Positions 9,361 to 18,899 of a DNA stretch of 64,000 nucleotides are shown piece by piece (the first letter of the stretch is position 1; every line of letters starts with the position of its first letter). The stretch spans positions 654,332-718,331 of the forward strand of contig NC_009253.1 in assembly GCF_000016165.1 (NCBI RefSeq), written 5' to 3'. Under the pieces are notes generated by a model. The model had not been told where the DNA came from and made no database searches. It saw only the letters and a program-made list of their open reading frames with translations. Position numbers and translations under genes: made by a program. This DNA is from Desulforamulus reducens MI-1 (GTDB lineage Bacteria; Bacillota; Desulfotomaculia; Desulfotomaculales; Desulfotomaculaceae).

Positions 9361-9503
9361 ACGAAGCCATGGTTGGGATTAATACCGGGTCAGCCTTTGG
9401 TTTGCAGGGGGAAGGGTTTGTACGTTTAAATTTTGGCTGCCCTAGGTCTGTTCGCAAGGAAGGCTTGGAGAGGATTCAACGTACCGTTAATAAAACGTTG
9501 TGA
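9360..9503 (+). pseudogene. C-terminal fragment of a PatB/MalY-type aminotransferase
   Basis: An open frame without a start codon encodes about 47 residues ending in a TGA at 9501. GSAFGLQGEGFVRLNFGCPR matches the last conserved block of PatB/MalY-type cystathionine beta-lyases, where the arginine contacts the substrate carboxylate. The PLP-binding domain is missing. The fragment lies between the pdxS terminator and the amidase gene and is a deletion remnant. Confidence 0.65.
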
Positions 9504-9588
9504 TATTTTAAGATGTTTTCTAACAAAAAAGTTAAATTACCCCCAAAACATCTATATTATTTAGTATAATTTCGTAGGGGGGAATAAC

Positions 9589-10944
9589 ATGAAAAAATTA
9601 ATCAGCACAATTATTACAATCTGCTTCTTGTTAACAGTTACGCCGGCCTTGGCAAAAACGCCTGAATTAATCATAAATAATCAACCGGTAAAAAGTGATG
9701 TATCACCGCAAATCATAGACGGTCGGGTATTGGTCCCCTTAAGAGTTATCTCCGAGTCATTGGGAGCTCTGGTTGATTGGGAAAAGGACTCTCAAACGGT
9801 AAAAATTCAAGATCAGCACAAAACACTGAGGTTACAACTTCAAAATAAAATTACATATGTAAATGATCAACCCTTGGAGCTGGATGTACCGCCCCTGATG
9901 CTGGATAATCGTACAATGGTTCCGCTGAGATTTATCAGCGAGCAACTGGGTGCAAGGGTAAGTTGGATTGGCACTGAAAAGAAGGTTATCATAGAACGAA
10001 GCGAAAATAACTCTGTTAAGGATGGGCCTACGTCGGTACCGGCTGACAGAAAATTAACTAACGTTTCATATGAGGAAACCGAAGAAAAGTCCGTTATTGA
10101 GATAGAGGTAAAAGAAGGCACCAATAAGGTATTTGAATTGAAGAACCCTGATCGGATTGTCTTTGACCTAATGGATACGGCAAATGAAGTTAGTGCAGAC
10201 CCAGAGGTGAACAGCCAATTTATTGATGCAATAAAATTGGGTGTCCATCCAGGAAATGTAACAAGAGTCGTAATTCAGTTAAAGGATCGTAAAACCACTG
10301 CTTATGAGGCCAAGCAAATGGCGGATAAACTGGTTGTTACTTTGACTAGGCGGGAGGCACCACCACCGGAGGAAGGGTATACCCATAAAGTAGTGAATGG
10401 CCAAAGTAACGTTATTGTCATAGACCCCGGTCACGGTGGCAAGGATGTAGGAACCGTTGGCGCCAGTGGTAGATGGGAAAAAATGGTCAACCTTGCCATC
10501 GCAGATAAATTAAAGGGCATCTTACAAAATGAAGGGTTTACTGTGGTGATGACAAGGGAAGACGATGCTTCGTTCCTGTCTCTGGATGAAAGAGCTCAGT
10601 TGGCTAATAAAAGTGATCCCCTTTGTTTTATCAGTATACACGCCAATGCCGCAGAAAATAAGGCAGTATCAGGATTAGAAACCTATTCCTTTTACGGCAG
10701 TGACAAAACCTTGGCCAATCTCATCCACAATGCTGTTTTGGCCAGAACTAACCAGGTAAACCGTAAGGTAAAGGAAGCAGGGTTTTATGTTATTAAACAT
10801 ACCAAAATGCCTTCGGTTCTCATAGAGACAGGATTTGTCTCTAATTCCGAGGAAGAAAACTTTTTATTTAACGAGAATAATCAAATGGCTATAGCTGAAG
10901 GTATTGCAGAGGCTGTTAAACAGTTTAAAAGTCTATACAAATAA
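9589..10944 (+). CDS. N-acetylmuramoyl-L-alanine amidase with stalk and AMIN domains
   Basis: Exported cell-wall hydrolase of 451 residues. A signal peptide (1 to about 22, ending ALA) is followed by a copper amine oxidase-like N-terminal 'stalk' domain with two similar repeats (LVPLRVISESLGA and MVPLRFISEQLGA). Then comes an AMIN domain (about 145-255) and an Amidase_3 zinc hydrolase domain from about 275. The zinc-site blocks VIDPGHGGKD, SIHANA and VLIETGFVSN are all present. The RBS GGGGGG lies just before the ATG. A terminator follows, so it appears monocistronic. The exact role (sporulation, separation or turnover) is not shown. Confidence 0.92.
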   Translation: MKKLISTIITICFLLTVTPALAKTPELIINNQPVKSDVSPQIIDGRVLVPLRVISESLGALVDWEKDSQTVKIQDQHKTLRLQLQNKITYVNDQPLELDVPPLMLDNRTMVPLRFISEQLGARVSWIGTEKKVIIERSENNSVKDGPTSVPADRKLTNVSYEETEEKSVIEIEVKEGTNKVFELKNPDRIVFDLMDTANEVSADPEVNSQFIDAIKLGVHPGNVTRVVIQLKDRKTTAYEAKQMADKLVVTLTRREAPPPEEGYTHKVVNGQSNVIVIDPGHGGKDVGTVGASGRWEKMVNLAIADKLKGILQNEGFTVVMTREDDASFLSLDERAQLANKSDPLCFISIHANAAENKAVSGLETYSFYGSDKTLANLIHNAVLARTNQVNRKVKEAGFYVIKHTKMPSVLIETGFVSNSEEENFLFNENNQMAIAEGIAEAVKQFKSLYK

Positions 10945-10947
10945 ATT

Positions 10948-10970
10948 AACCGGGGGTTGCCCCGGTTTTT
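10948..10970 (+). terminator. terminator after the amidase gene
   Basis: AACCGGGG pairs perfectly with CCCCGGTT and is followed by T5. Confidence 0.85.
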
Positions 10971-10978
10971 GTCTATCA

Positions 10979-11122
10979 CGTATCTTGATATTATTTGCCT
11001 TGGCCGGTCGTATATTAGGGGAATTTGACCAACAAGGAAAATGGCTCAACAGGGTAAATAAAATTTCCGCTCTGATTATTTGGGGGACAGCAGTATATCT
11101 TGCTTTATCCATTGCTTTGTAA
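10979..11122 (+). pseudogene. possible LysE/RhtB exporter C-terminal remnant
   Basis: An open frame downstream of the amidase terminator encodes a hydrophobic end: a membrane-like segment, then QQGKWLNRVNKISALIIWG, then YLALSIAL. This resembles the final helix of LysE/RhtB amino-acid exporters, where a WLNR-type motif precedes the last transmembrane segment. There is no plausible start codon with a ribosome site and the rest of the gene is absent. The call is tentative because the match is short and hydrophobic. Confidence 0.35.
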
Positions 11123-11200
11123 AAAAATGTAGAAATATGAACCAAAAGTGATACAATGTAGTAAAAAACATCATTGACGGAAAAGTTTGGAGGGGCAGCT

Positions 11201-12769
11201 ATGGGGAAGGTATCCATAAAGTTTCAGATAATGGGAATTGTAATACTGGTTTTAGTACTCGCTATTGCGGTCACAGGGTTTGAGTCCTATCGTCTGGTAG
11301 ACAAAACAACCAACATGTTAGCCATGGAAAAAGCCAGAAGTGACTTAGCCTTAGGTGAAGTCTTCATTAATCAAACAGCCCCGGGTCCTTGGAGAGTAGA
11401 AGGGGACAAGTTGTATAAAGGAAATACCTTAATGAATAACAATAGTGATATTGTTGATTCAGTTGCTCAATTAACCAATGACACCTGTACAATCTTTTTA
11501 AATGGGACTAGAATTGCAACCAACGTCAAGAAGGAAGATGGCAGCAGGGCCGTAGGAACTAAAGCAGCAGACGAGGTGGCAGAGATAGTTCTTAAAAAGA
11601 AACAAACTTATCTTGGTGAGGCTAATGTACTAGGAATCACCTATCAAACTGCTTACAAACCTATCTTTGATCAGAATGATAATGTTGTAGGGATGTTTTA
11701 TGTAGGAATATCAAAAGAATTTACCAGTGAATTAATTAATAAAGCAATTATAAATATAATTCTTAGTGGCGTTGTTATATTAGCGTTAGCCGTTGCTGTG
11801 GTTTTATGGCGTATACGTAAAAACGTATTGCAACCCATTGAACAATTAAAGACAGGTTCTCTGGCCCTGGCAGAGGGAGATCTCACCCATGAGTTAAAAA
11901 TCGATGTGAATAGTGAAATGAACGATTTGGCCCAAGCCTTTAATAAAATGGCCGATAATTTAAAGCAAATTATTGGGCGTTTGGCAGAAGACTCCTCAAT
12001 CCTTACCAGTAAAAGCCAAGAATTGGCTGCGGTAAGCGAAGAAGTTAACGCCACCATCGACACCATGGCTGCCAACAGCACTGAGGTGGCTGCTGTTACG
12101 GAAGAAAGTGCGGCAGGTTCACGGCAAGCAGCGTCGGATATGGAACAAGTCAATGCAAAAGCACAAAGGGGAAACGAACTGGCCGAGGATTCCGTAGCAC
12201 AAATAAATAACTTAAAAGAAAGTGTTAGTACTGTTTCGGAATCTGTTAAGATTCTTCATGAACGGTCGCAAAATATTGGTAAGATCATTGACGTGATAAC
12301 CCAAATAGCGGACCAAACCAATTTACTTGCCCTTAATGCTGCCATTGAAGCGGCCAGGGCCGGTGAGCAGGGTAAGGGTTTTGCAGTGGTAGCCGATGAA
12401 GTACGGAAATTGGCAGAGCAATCAGCCAATGCTGCAAAGGATATTAAAGACTTAATTCTAAGAATACAACGCAGGGTAGACACCGTACTAAATGACATGG
12501 GTACCAGCCGTAGTAAGGCCGAGCAAGTAACAATGGCCATAGAAAATACTGGATTATCCTTTCAAGAAATATCCCAGTCCGTGGCCTCTTCCAGTTCAGC
12601 TGTTAGTCAGATAGCTGCTGGGGCCGAGCAAATTAGTAGCAGTACTCAGGATTTAGCTGGTTCGTCCCAACAACTGAGTGCTATCGTGCAGCAAGTTACC
12701 GGTTCTGCCTCGGCGATGGCTAAAATGGCAGAAGATTTAAATGGTATCGTAAAAACTTTTAAACTATAA
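11201..12769 (+). CDS. methyl-accepting chemotaxis protein
   Basis: Membrane chemoreceptor of 522 residues. It has a first transmembrane segment (about 9-28), a periplasmic Cache-type sensor (about 30-180), a second transmembrane segment (about 183-205), HAMP (about 205-260) and a long coiled-coil signalling domain. The signalling tip is the conserved hairpin around [20 protein letters not shown] and [11 protein letters not shown]. The ATG at 11201 is chosen over an upstream ATG at 11174 because TTGGAGGGG precedes it at proper distance. The ligand is not predictable. No che genes are adjacent. Confidence 0.93.
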   Translation: MGKVSIKFQIMGIVILVLVLAIAVTGFESYRLVDKTTNMLAMEKARSDLALGEVFINQTAPGPWRVEGDKLYKGNTLMNNNSDIVDSVAQLTNDTCTIFLNGTRIATNVKKEDGSRAVGTKAADEVAEIVLKKKQTYLGEANVLGITYQTAYKPIFDQNDNVVGMFYVGISKEFTSELINKAIINIILSGVVILALAVAVVLWRIRKNVLQPIEQLKTGSLALAEGDLTHELKIDVNSEMNDLAQAFNKMADNLKQIIGRLAEDSSILTSKSQELAAVSEEVNATIDTMAANSTEVAAVTEESAAGSRQAASDMEQVNAKAQRGNELAEDSVAQINNLKESVSTVSESVKILHERSQNIGKIIDVITQIADQTNLLALNAAIEAARAGEQGKGFAVVADEVRKLAEQSANAAKDIKDLILRIQRRVDTVLNDMGTSRSKAEQVTMAIENTGLSFQEISQSVASSSSAVSQIAAGAEQISSSTQDLAGSSQQLSAIVQQVTGSASAMAKMAEDLNGIVKTFKL

Positions 12770-12783
12770 AATTCTAAAAGGAC

Positions 12784-12808
12784 GAGGCCCCGGAAATCCG
12801 GGGCCTTG
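12784..12808 (+). terminator. GC-rich hairpin after the chemoreceptor gene
   Basis: AGGCCCCGG and CCGGGGCCT form a 9-bp stem with an AAAT loop, but only a weak T-tail follows. A second inverted repeat (GCCGTCCC...GGGCGGC) lies at about 12844-12876. Confidence 0.5.
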
Positions 12809-12972
12809 CCCATTGAAATCTAAAAAAATCTAGAAAAAGAAGCTGCCGTCCCACAGTAAGATACTGCAGGGCGGCATAGAAGACTCCTCATTTTTATTAT
12901 GGACCGTGTTTGATAGAAAATCAATACGGATGCTAATCATAATGGGTTTCCTGTAAATAAATAATTCCTTGT

Positions 12973-13929
12973 TTATTGGGTAGCTTCATTTTTCTTAAAG
13001 GTCATTTTCTTATGGAGGATTGTTTCTAATTGCATAAAGGGTTTGGTTTTGGCCAAAGAAAAAATAATTAATGCAAACCATATAAAGGAGAAGGAAATAA
13101 GATGTATACGATTAAAAGATTCGTGGTAAAGAAAAACTCCTAAAAGCAAAGTTATGGTTGGAGACATATACTGTATAAACCCTATGAAGGAAAGGGGAAG
13201 TCTTTTAGCTCCGCTGGAAAAAAGAATTAGCGGCACTGCTGTAACGACACCAGCTCCCATCAGTAGCATGGACAGTGTAGGGTATTGGAAACCAAAGGCA
13301 CCCATACTGTTTTTATGAACATAGCCCAGATAGAGCAAGGCAAAGGGCATCATGAACAAAGTTTCAATGGTTATGCTGGCAATAGCTCCAACATTGACAA
13401 CTTTTTTAATTAAACCATAAAGAGCAAAACTGAAGGCCAAGACAATGGTAACCCAGGGTATTGTACCAACATGAAAAGCCATGTTCAAAACGCCAATGCT
13501 GGCTAAAAAAAAGGAGAACATTTGCCAGAAAGAAAGTTTTTCTTTTAGCACAAAAATGCCCAGCAATACGCTTATTAAAGGGTTTAAATAATAACCCAAG
13601 CTTGTGTCCAAAATGTGGTTGTGGTTCACAGCCCAGATATAGGTGAACCAGTTGATGCTAATAATGGCTGAGGCCATGAACATACCAAAAAGCTTTTTAG
13701 GCTGACAAGCAATCATATAAAACTCTGTAATAAAAGCACGCAACTTACCAATGGTTAACAGTAATAATGTCATAAACATAAAGGACCAAACAATTCGATG
13801 GGCCAGAATTTCATGGGCAGGGACCTTCTGAACCAGTTTCCAGTAGATGGGAAGTATGCCCCATAGCAGGTAGGAACCTGCCGCTGCAATGATGCCAATA
13901 AACTGTTCTTTAGTATATTGTTTATCCAT
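12973..13929 (-). CDS. rarD: EamA-family transporter RarD
   Basis: Integral membrane protein of 318 residues with ten predicted helices in two EamA repeats. It matches the RarD subgroup: the start GIIAAAGSYLLWGILPIYWK, then the first-loop segment EILAHRIVWS, and the pattern GFIQYMSPTITLLLGVFLYHE near the end. The substrate of RarD proteins is not established; the name comes from a Pseudomonas gene linked to chloramphenicol sensitivity. The start has GAGGT upstream. It appears to be a single-gene unit on the minus strand. Confidence 0.9.
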   Translation of the reverse strand: MDKQYTKEQFIGIIAAAGSYLLWGILPIYWKLVQKVPAHEILAHRIVWSFMFMTLLLLTIGKLRAFITEFYMIACQPKKLFGMFMASAIISINWFTYIWAVNHNHILDTSLGYYLNPLISVLLGIFVLKEKLSFWQMFSFFLASIGVLNMAFHVGTIPWVTIVLAFSFALYGLIKKVVNVGAIASITIETLFMMPFALLYLGYVHKNSMGAFGFQYPTLSMLLMGAGVVTAVPLILFSSGAKRLPLSFIGFIQYMSPTITLLLGVFLYHESFNRIHLISFSFIWFALIIFSLAKTKPFMQLETILHKKMTFKKNEATQ

Positions 13930-14100
13930 AATAATACCTCATATAACTTGAATTTTAGGATGATAAGAATAATTTTAGGAGTTGTTGCTGGAAAAGGCAA
14001 TAGTTTAGTTAGTAAGAATAAAGCAGATCATAGTTTATTTAATGAACAATCCCAGCAATTTTAATCAACCAACTGGATTAAATTTATCATATAAAATATT

Positions 14101-14147
14101 TAAAAAAATAAAAACCTGTTATAGAAAAGCTCTATGAAACAGGTTTT
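14101..14147 (-). terminator. terminator after the TRIC-like gene
   Basis: AAAACCTGTT and AACAGGTTTT form a perfect 10-bp stem, with T-rich tails on both strands. It lies just 3' of the minus-strand TRIC-like gene. Confidence 0.8.
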
Positions 14148-14162
14148 ATATTTTTTACTATT

Positions 14163-14783
14163 TTATTGTAAAAGGGAAGAGCGGGAGGCCTTAACAAAAT
14201 TCCATTTTAATTTGATAGCTGCCAATCGTAAGAAAAAGATAACACTGGCACTTACAAGCAACGTTATATCATGGGGCACATTTAAATGATGCAGATATAC
14301 GTAAAGAATTCCGCCCACCACACAGATGAGAGCGTAGAAGTCTTTAACAAGTACAGTGGGGATTTCTCCGGCCAATAAATCCCGAATAATACCACCCACA
14401 GTCCCTGTAACAACGCCCAATATCACAGCTCCTGTGAAGGAGATGTGGGCACTGAGGGCTATGGAAACACCAACGCATACGAAGAGTCCCAGTCCCAAGG
14501 CGTCTAAAATCAAAATAATGGAATTGATTTTAAACAACTCCTTGTGAAATAGAAATGTACAGAATCCAGCCAGTAAGGATATGTAAAAATAAGAGGGCTG
14601 GTTTAAAAAGAATACAGGCGTATTACCTAGTAACAGATCACGAGTGGTTCCACCGCCGATGGCAGTAACAAAAGATAGAAGTAGAATTCCGTATAAATCC
14701 ATTTCTTTTCTTACGGCCACCAATGCACCGGTTAAGGCAAAGGCAAAGGTGCCTATCATATCTAATAAAGATAGTAAAGTCAT
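14163..14783 (-). CDS. TRIC-like cation channel family protein (UPF0126)
   Basis: Membrane protein of about 206 residues with two copies of the UPF0126 repeat, each about three helices. The glycine-rich signatures GGGTTRDLLLGNTPVF and GGIIRDLLAGEIPTVL are diagnostic. Bacterial members have been linked to trimeric intracellular cation (TRIC) channels. I use the second ATG (14783) because GAGGG lies six bases before it and touches the first ATG at 14789. Function in this organism is inferred only from family. Confidence 0.88.
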   Translation of the reverse strand: MTLLSLLDMIGTFAFALTGALVAVRKEMDLYGILLLSFVTAIGGGTTRDLLLGNTPVFFLNQPSYFYISLLAGFCTFLFHKELFKINSIILILDALGLGLFVCVGVSIALSAHISFTGAVILGVVTGTVGGIIRDLLAGEIPTVLVKDFYALICVVGGILYVYLHHLNVPHDITLLVSASVIFFLRLAAIKLKWNFVKASRSSLLQ

Positions 14784-14902
14784 GTTCATCCCTCTGATGC
14801 TTAGAATAATTAATATATCCTAATACATTTTATCAATAAGCAGGGAAAATTCAACTAAAATATTTTACCTAATTTTAGCCCGGAAGGACAAAAGCATTTA
14901 TA

Positions 14903-14932
14903 ACAAAATCCCAGGGAATCATCCCCGGGATT
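14903..14932 (-). terminator. terminator after the peptide transporter gene
   Basis: AATCCCAGGG pairs with CCCCGGGATT (one mismatch). On the minus strand it is followed by TTTTGTTA, eight bases past the gene's stop. Confidence 0.7.
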
Positions 14933-14939
14933 TAATGTT

Positions 14940-16427
14940 TTAGGCAGCTTGTTGTTCCTTTTTATTTTGCTGTGAGTTACCCTCAATCATACGACGGAGA
15001 ATGGGTACGGTTATAATCATAATCACAGCCACCACAGCGGTAACCTCACCAATTTGCAGGAACACCTTGGAATATATGGGCAGGGTTTGTAGAGGATCAG
15101 TTACACCTTTGGGTGCTGCAGTTAGCGTTGCAACCCAGCCGCCAATAACACCGGAGGCTGCGGTGGTAAGGAACCAAGCACCCATTACAAAGCCTACCAT
15201 ACGTTGGGGAACCAACTTGGCCACCATTGATAAGCCTAAGCCGCTAATTAATAGTTCTCCTACACTTTGGAAGCCATAGCTGGCCACCAACCACCAAACG
15301 GAAACGATACCCTGGGAGTTCGCAAATTTAGTACCCAGAGGTAGGATTAAAAAACTGATTGCGCATAATACCATACCCAAAGCAAATTTACCAGGCATAG
15401 ACAAATCGCGCCCCTGCTTACCGAAGTAAGCATACAGATAAGCGAAAAGTGGGCTGGCTACCACAATCCAGAAGGGATTCAGGGCCTGGAAGGTTTCTGG
15501 GTTGCTAACAGCAATCCCTAAAATTGAGTGTTCTACGTTTTTAATGGCAAAGAAATTTAAGGAGGTGGGCATTTGCTGGTACAGAGTAAAGAAGACAACT
15601 GCTTGAACCATCAAAATTACAGCGGCAATCATTTTGCTACGTTCAATACCCTGACTCTTAAATATCTCTTTAAAAAAGATGGATATTACGCCGATACCAA
15701 CCAGTAATAAAAGCCAGTGAGCCACAGTTAGGTTTTGTAGCATATAGGTAGAGAACCCAATGAGAACTGCTTCACCCAGTAATACCAGGGAAAAATTGCG
15801 GTAATGGATGGGTGCCAGGCCCGCAGGTGAATCAATTCCCTCAACTAACTGGCGGAAGAAGATGAAACTAGCAAGAGAAAGCATTAATCCTGCGGCACAG
15901 ACATAGAAACCAACACTTAAACCAAACTTGCCGCCCAAAATAGGAACCAAGATCATGGAAATGAAAGATCCTATGTTTACAGACATGTAATACAGGGTAA
16001 AGGCGCCATCCAATCGTGGGTCATCTTTTTCATAGAGCTTTGACAGTAAACTGGAGGGGTTTGCCTTGAACAAACCGTTACCAACAGCTACAAAGGCCAA
16101 AGCAATATAAACAAGGCTCTTATCTAGGGTTGCCATACCAATTAAAATATAACCAATCATCATGGTAAAAGCACCCAGTACAATAGTGCGTTTGGTACCC
16201 AAAACTTTGTCGCCAATAAAACCACCGATAGCTACAAAACCATACACCATAGCGCTGAAAGCACCAAAAATGGTAAAGGATTCTGCGTCACTCATACCCA
16301 AGGATTTAACAAAAAAGGTTGCCAATACAGCCTGAAGTCCGTAAAAACCAAAGCGTTCCCACATCTCTAAGAAAAAGATCATGTAAAAGGGACGTGGTTG
16401 TTTTAGAGAACTGGAATTTGTTGACAT
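14940..16427 (-). CDS. POT/PTR-family peptide MFS transporter
   Basis: Proton-coupled oligopeptide transporter of 495 residues, about 14 transmembrane segments. The first helix carries the ExxER motif of the family (EMWERFGFYGLQAVL), and the later FTLYYMSVNIGSF block matches the PTR2 signature. A perfect AAGGAGG precedes the ATG. It probably imports di- and tripeptides; bacterial members are called DtpT or Dtp. No peptidase gene is adjacent. Confidence 0.93.
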   Translation of the reverse strand: MSTNSSSLKQPRPFYMIFFLEMWERFGFYGLQAVLATFFVKSLGMSDAESFTIFGAFSAMVYGFVAIGGFIGDKVLGTKRTIVLGAFTMMIGYILIGMATLDKSLVYIALAFVAVGNGLFKANPSSLLSKLYEKDDPRLDGAFTLYYMSVNIGSFISMILVPILGGKFGLSVGFYVCAAGLMLSLASFIFFRQLVEGIDSPAGLAPIHYRNFSLVLLGEAVLIGFSTYMLQNLTVAHWLLLLVGIGVISIFFKEIFKSQGIERSKMIAAVILMVQAVVFFTLYQQMPTSLNFFAIKNVEHSILGIAVSNPETFQALNPFWIVVASPLFAYLYAYFGKQGRDLSMPGKFALGMVLCAISFLILPLGTKFANSQGIVSVWWLVASYGFQSVGELLISGLGLSMVAKLVPQRMVGFVMGAWFLTTAASGVIGGWVATLTAAPKGVTDPLQTLPIYSKVFLQIGEVTAVVAVIMIITVPILRRMIEGNSQQNKKEQQAA

Positions 16428-16875
16428 AAATTTCCTCCTTTTTCCTATATACGTACGTTGGCTAGCTGTCTAAAAATGTATAATAAGTTGCACAGTTAGC
16501 TGAACAAAGATTATTTTACTATTTTTTATGACATAAGTCGACAAAAATAGTAAAGAGGTTGAAAATTTTAAGAGGTTCATAACAAAATCTGACAGTAGGA
16601 TTATTTTACTGCTTAAAGCTTTTCCAAATTATGCTATAATAACGCCATGGGGGCCAACCTAAGGGAGGAATGACATGAAGCGTTTTTTGTCCTTACTTTT
16701 ACTTTTTAGTTTTCTCATAACGGGTTGTGAAACCAAAGAATCCACTCAAAAAAAGCTTACAGAACAGGATATTCGTAATGCTGTGACTGAACTGGTACAG
16801 GGACTTAATGATGGGGATCTAGAAGTAGTAAAGAAATATGTAGGTGCTGCCACTCCGGTTGCGGAAAAGTTAATT

Positions 16876-16880
16876 AATAA
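16876..16880 (+). repeat. left target-site duplication AATAA
   Basis: AATAA directly precedes the left terminal repeat and recurs at 18576-18580 directly after the right one. A 5-bp duplication is known for ISEcp1-like members of the IS1380 family. Confidence 0.85.
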
Positions 16881-18575
16881 CCTGAATCCGTAAAGTAATT
16901 TTCTGCCTCACCCCATAATTTATAGGGAAATGAAGGAATATGTAGAAATATACATCTAATCGATATTTCTAATCTTCACCTCAGGGGTGCAACATGAAAA
17001 AGATAAGAAACAAGAAAATCAAAACCAAAAACAGAGACGATGATAGGCTCACTATCTTTGAAATTGAACAAGGTGACGAAGAGCTAACCACCCATTCGGG
17101 CTTAGCTCTTATCGGAGCCTTACTGACTAATACCAAGATAAAAACACGACTGAACAATACAATGTCTGCTGAACAAAAGAAACCCCATATTTCTAATGGA
17201 AGTGTTGGTATTGCCTACATTGGCTTGTTATGCCAAGGCAAGAGTGATTTTGACCACATTGAACCCTTTCGAGAAGATAATTTCTTTGCAATCTCGTTAA
17301 ACATCAAAGAGACACCGTCAAGCCCAACCCTTCGCCAACGATTAGATATGGTTGCTAAAGATAAGCAATGGAATAATATCCTGTTGGAAGAATCTGCGGG
17401 GCTAATCAAAAAAACAAATGCACCACTAACCCCAGTGTACCTGGGTCAAGAAAATAGAGCTTATCTTCCACTAGATATTGATGTGTCTCCCTTTGATAAC
17501 TCCAACACCAAAAAAGAAGGGGTCTCCCGCACCTACAAAGGCACCGATGGTTACGCTCCCATCTTTGCATATCTAGCAAAGGAAGGTTATTGCGTAAATA
17601 CTGAGCTACGCCAAGGGAGTGAACATTGCCAAAAGAACACCTCAGAATTCGTTGCCGAAAGCATTCGCTATGCCAGAAAAATTACCCAGTTGCCTTTGCT
17701 TTTAAGGATGGACTCAGGCAATGACAGCGCTAGTAATATTGAAATTTGCTTAAATGATGATACTAAGGCTGATTTCATTATTAAGCGAAACCTTCGCAAA
17801 GAAACCCCTGAAGGGTGGCTACTATTGGCAAAGAACAATAAAGATATTTACTGCCAGGAACGTGAAGGTAAAAAAGTCTACTATGGTTCCATGATGAAAT
17901 ACAAAAAGGAGCTGAAAAGAGAAATCAGGGTAGTTTACAAAATTACCGAAAGAACCTTTGGTAAAGATGGCCAGATATTTCTCGTACCCCAGGTGGAGGC
18001 AGAAACCTATTGGACCTCATTGCCAGACCCTCCACATGTAATCGAAAGACTATACCACGAACATGGCACCAGTGAGCAGTTTCACAGCGAACTTAAGACA
18101 GACCTGGATTTAGAAAGACTGCCCTCTGGCAAATTTGACACTAACAACCTAATACTACATTTTGGAGTAGTGGCCTACAATCTGTTGCGCATGATAGGAC
18201 AATCAACAACTAGAATGCAGCATGTGCCCTTGCGAAAGCAGGCAGAACGCCGTAGGATTAGGACGGTGATTCAGAACTTAATCACGTTGGCATCACGGTT
18301 AGTTTCACATGCAAGAAAGAAGAAATTACGATTTGGAAAGCACAGTCCCTGGTTTGAAACATTTAAACAAGCTTACTCTGTGTGTTTAGCAAGATAGAAA
18401 TATCCACAGAACGATAAAACTTTGCACTAAAAGGAGTGCTTAGATTTTTATTGCCAAATTTAAGCTCAATACTATTGAGAGATTCATTAAATGCTAGTGG
18501 CAATTCTTAAAATATAAATTTTTACATATTTTACTGAAAGATAAGGTTACAGAATAGGTAACTCACGGATTCAGG
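16881..18575 (+). mobile_element. complete IS1380-family insertion sequence (1695 bp)
   Basis: The left end begins CCTGAATCCGT and the right end is its complement ACGGATTCAGG, followed inward by a partly conserved A/T-rich stretch. This resembles the CCTAGATTCTACGT-type ends of ISEcp1. Length and the single transposase gene fit the family. The 5-bp AATAA duplication is perfect, so the insertion looks recent and structurally intact. It splits a lipoprotein gene. Confidence 0.9.
16994..18397 (+). CDS. IS1380-family transposase
   Basis: DDE transposase of 467 residues filling most of the element. Candidate catalytic residues are the Asp in LDIDVSPFD (about 165), the Asp in LLRMDSGND (about 240) and the Glu in HGTSEQFHSELKTDLDL (about 375). 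The basic N-terminus and the RTYKGTDGYAPIFAYLAKEG block match the family. The frame is intact, so the enzyme may still be active. GGGGTGC is the only weak ribosome site before the ATG. Confidence 0.92.
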   Translation: MKKIRNKKIKTKNRDDDRLTIFEIEQGDEELTTHSGLALIGALLTNTKIKTRLNNTMSAEQKKPHISNGSVGIAYIGLLCQGKSDFDHIEPFREDNFFAISLNIKETPSSPTLRQRLDMVAKDKQWNNILLEESAGLIKKTNAPLTPVYLGQENRAYLPLDIDVSPFDNSNTKKEGVSRTYKGTDGYAPIFAYLAKEGYCVNTELRQGSEHCQKNTSEFVAESIRYARKITQLPLLLRMDSGNDSASNIEICLNDDTKADFIIKRNLRKETPEGWLLLAKNNKDIYCQEREGKKVYYGSMMKYKKELKREIRVVYKITERTFGKDGQIFLVPQVEAETYWTSLPDPPHVIERLYHEHGTSEQFHSELKTDLDLERLPSGKFDTNNLILHFGVVAYNLLRMIGQSTTRMQHVPLRKQAERRRIRTVIQNLITLASRLVSHARKKKLRFGKHSPWFETFKQAYSVCLAR

Positions 18576-18580
18576 AATAA
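18576..18580 (+). repeat. right target-site duplication AATAA
   Basis: Second copy of the 5-bp duplication, directly after the right terminal repeat. The next base (18581) resumes the lipoprotein reading frame. Confidence 0.85.
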
Positions 18581-18770
18581 GTTAAAAAACAACGTAAAAC
18601 TATCTAATATTCGAGACATATCAATTAAAGGTACCACTGCAAGGGCCACTGTTACACTGGAAGTGGTTCCTTTGGAAATGAAAAAAGATATTACATTAAG
18701 CTTTAATGTAACAGATGTTCTTTTACTAAATAACCCCCTGGGTCTTTTATCCATCCTATTAAGGTAAAAT

Positions 18771-18810
18771 AAAAGGGAGGACCACCCTAACAGAGGAGGT
18801 CTTCCCTTTT
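18771..18810 (+). terminator. terminator of the split lipoprotein gene
   Basis: AAAAGGGAGGACC pairs with GGTCTTCCCTTTT with one wobble. It starts four bases past the lipoprotein stop codon, supporting the rebuilt gene end. Confidence 0.8.
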
Positions 18811-18899
18811 GAAGGTCTCTTACGGAAAATTTTGTCATGAACCATTGATTAAGTTACTTCGTCTATTTAAGGTAGAGTAAACTTGCAAAGGTGGTTTTT

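Larger units (their letters stand above)
16675..18767 (+). pseudogene. small lipoprotein gene split by an IS1380-family element
   Basis: The 5' part (16675-16880) encodes a signal peptide with the lipobox ITGC, then an acidic helix-rich segment. As the DNA stands, the frame runs a few codons into the insertion element and stops at 16893. The 3' part begins at 18581. Removing the element and one copy of the AATAA duplication joins the halves in frame, giving 393 bases or 130 residues ending at a TAA at 18765. The 3' half is strand-rich (DISIKGTTARATVTLEVV) and ends hydrophobic. I do not recognise a named family; the overall shape suggests a small NTF2/DUF-like lipoprotein. TATAAT lies at 16635-16640 and AGGGAGG precedes the ATG. 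Confidence 0.8.
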
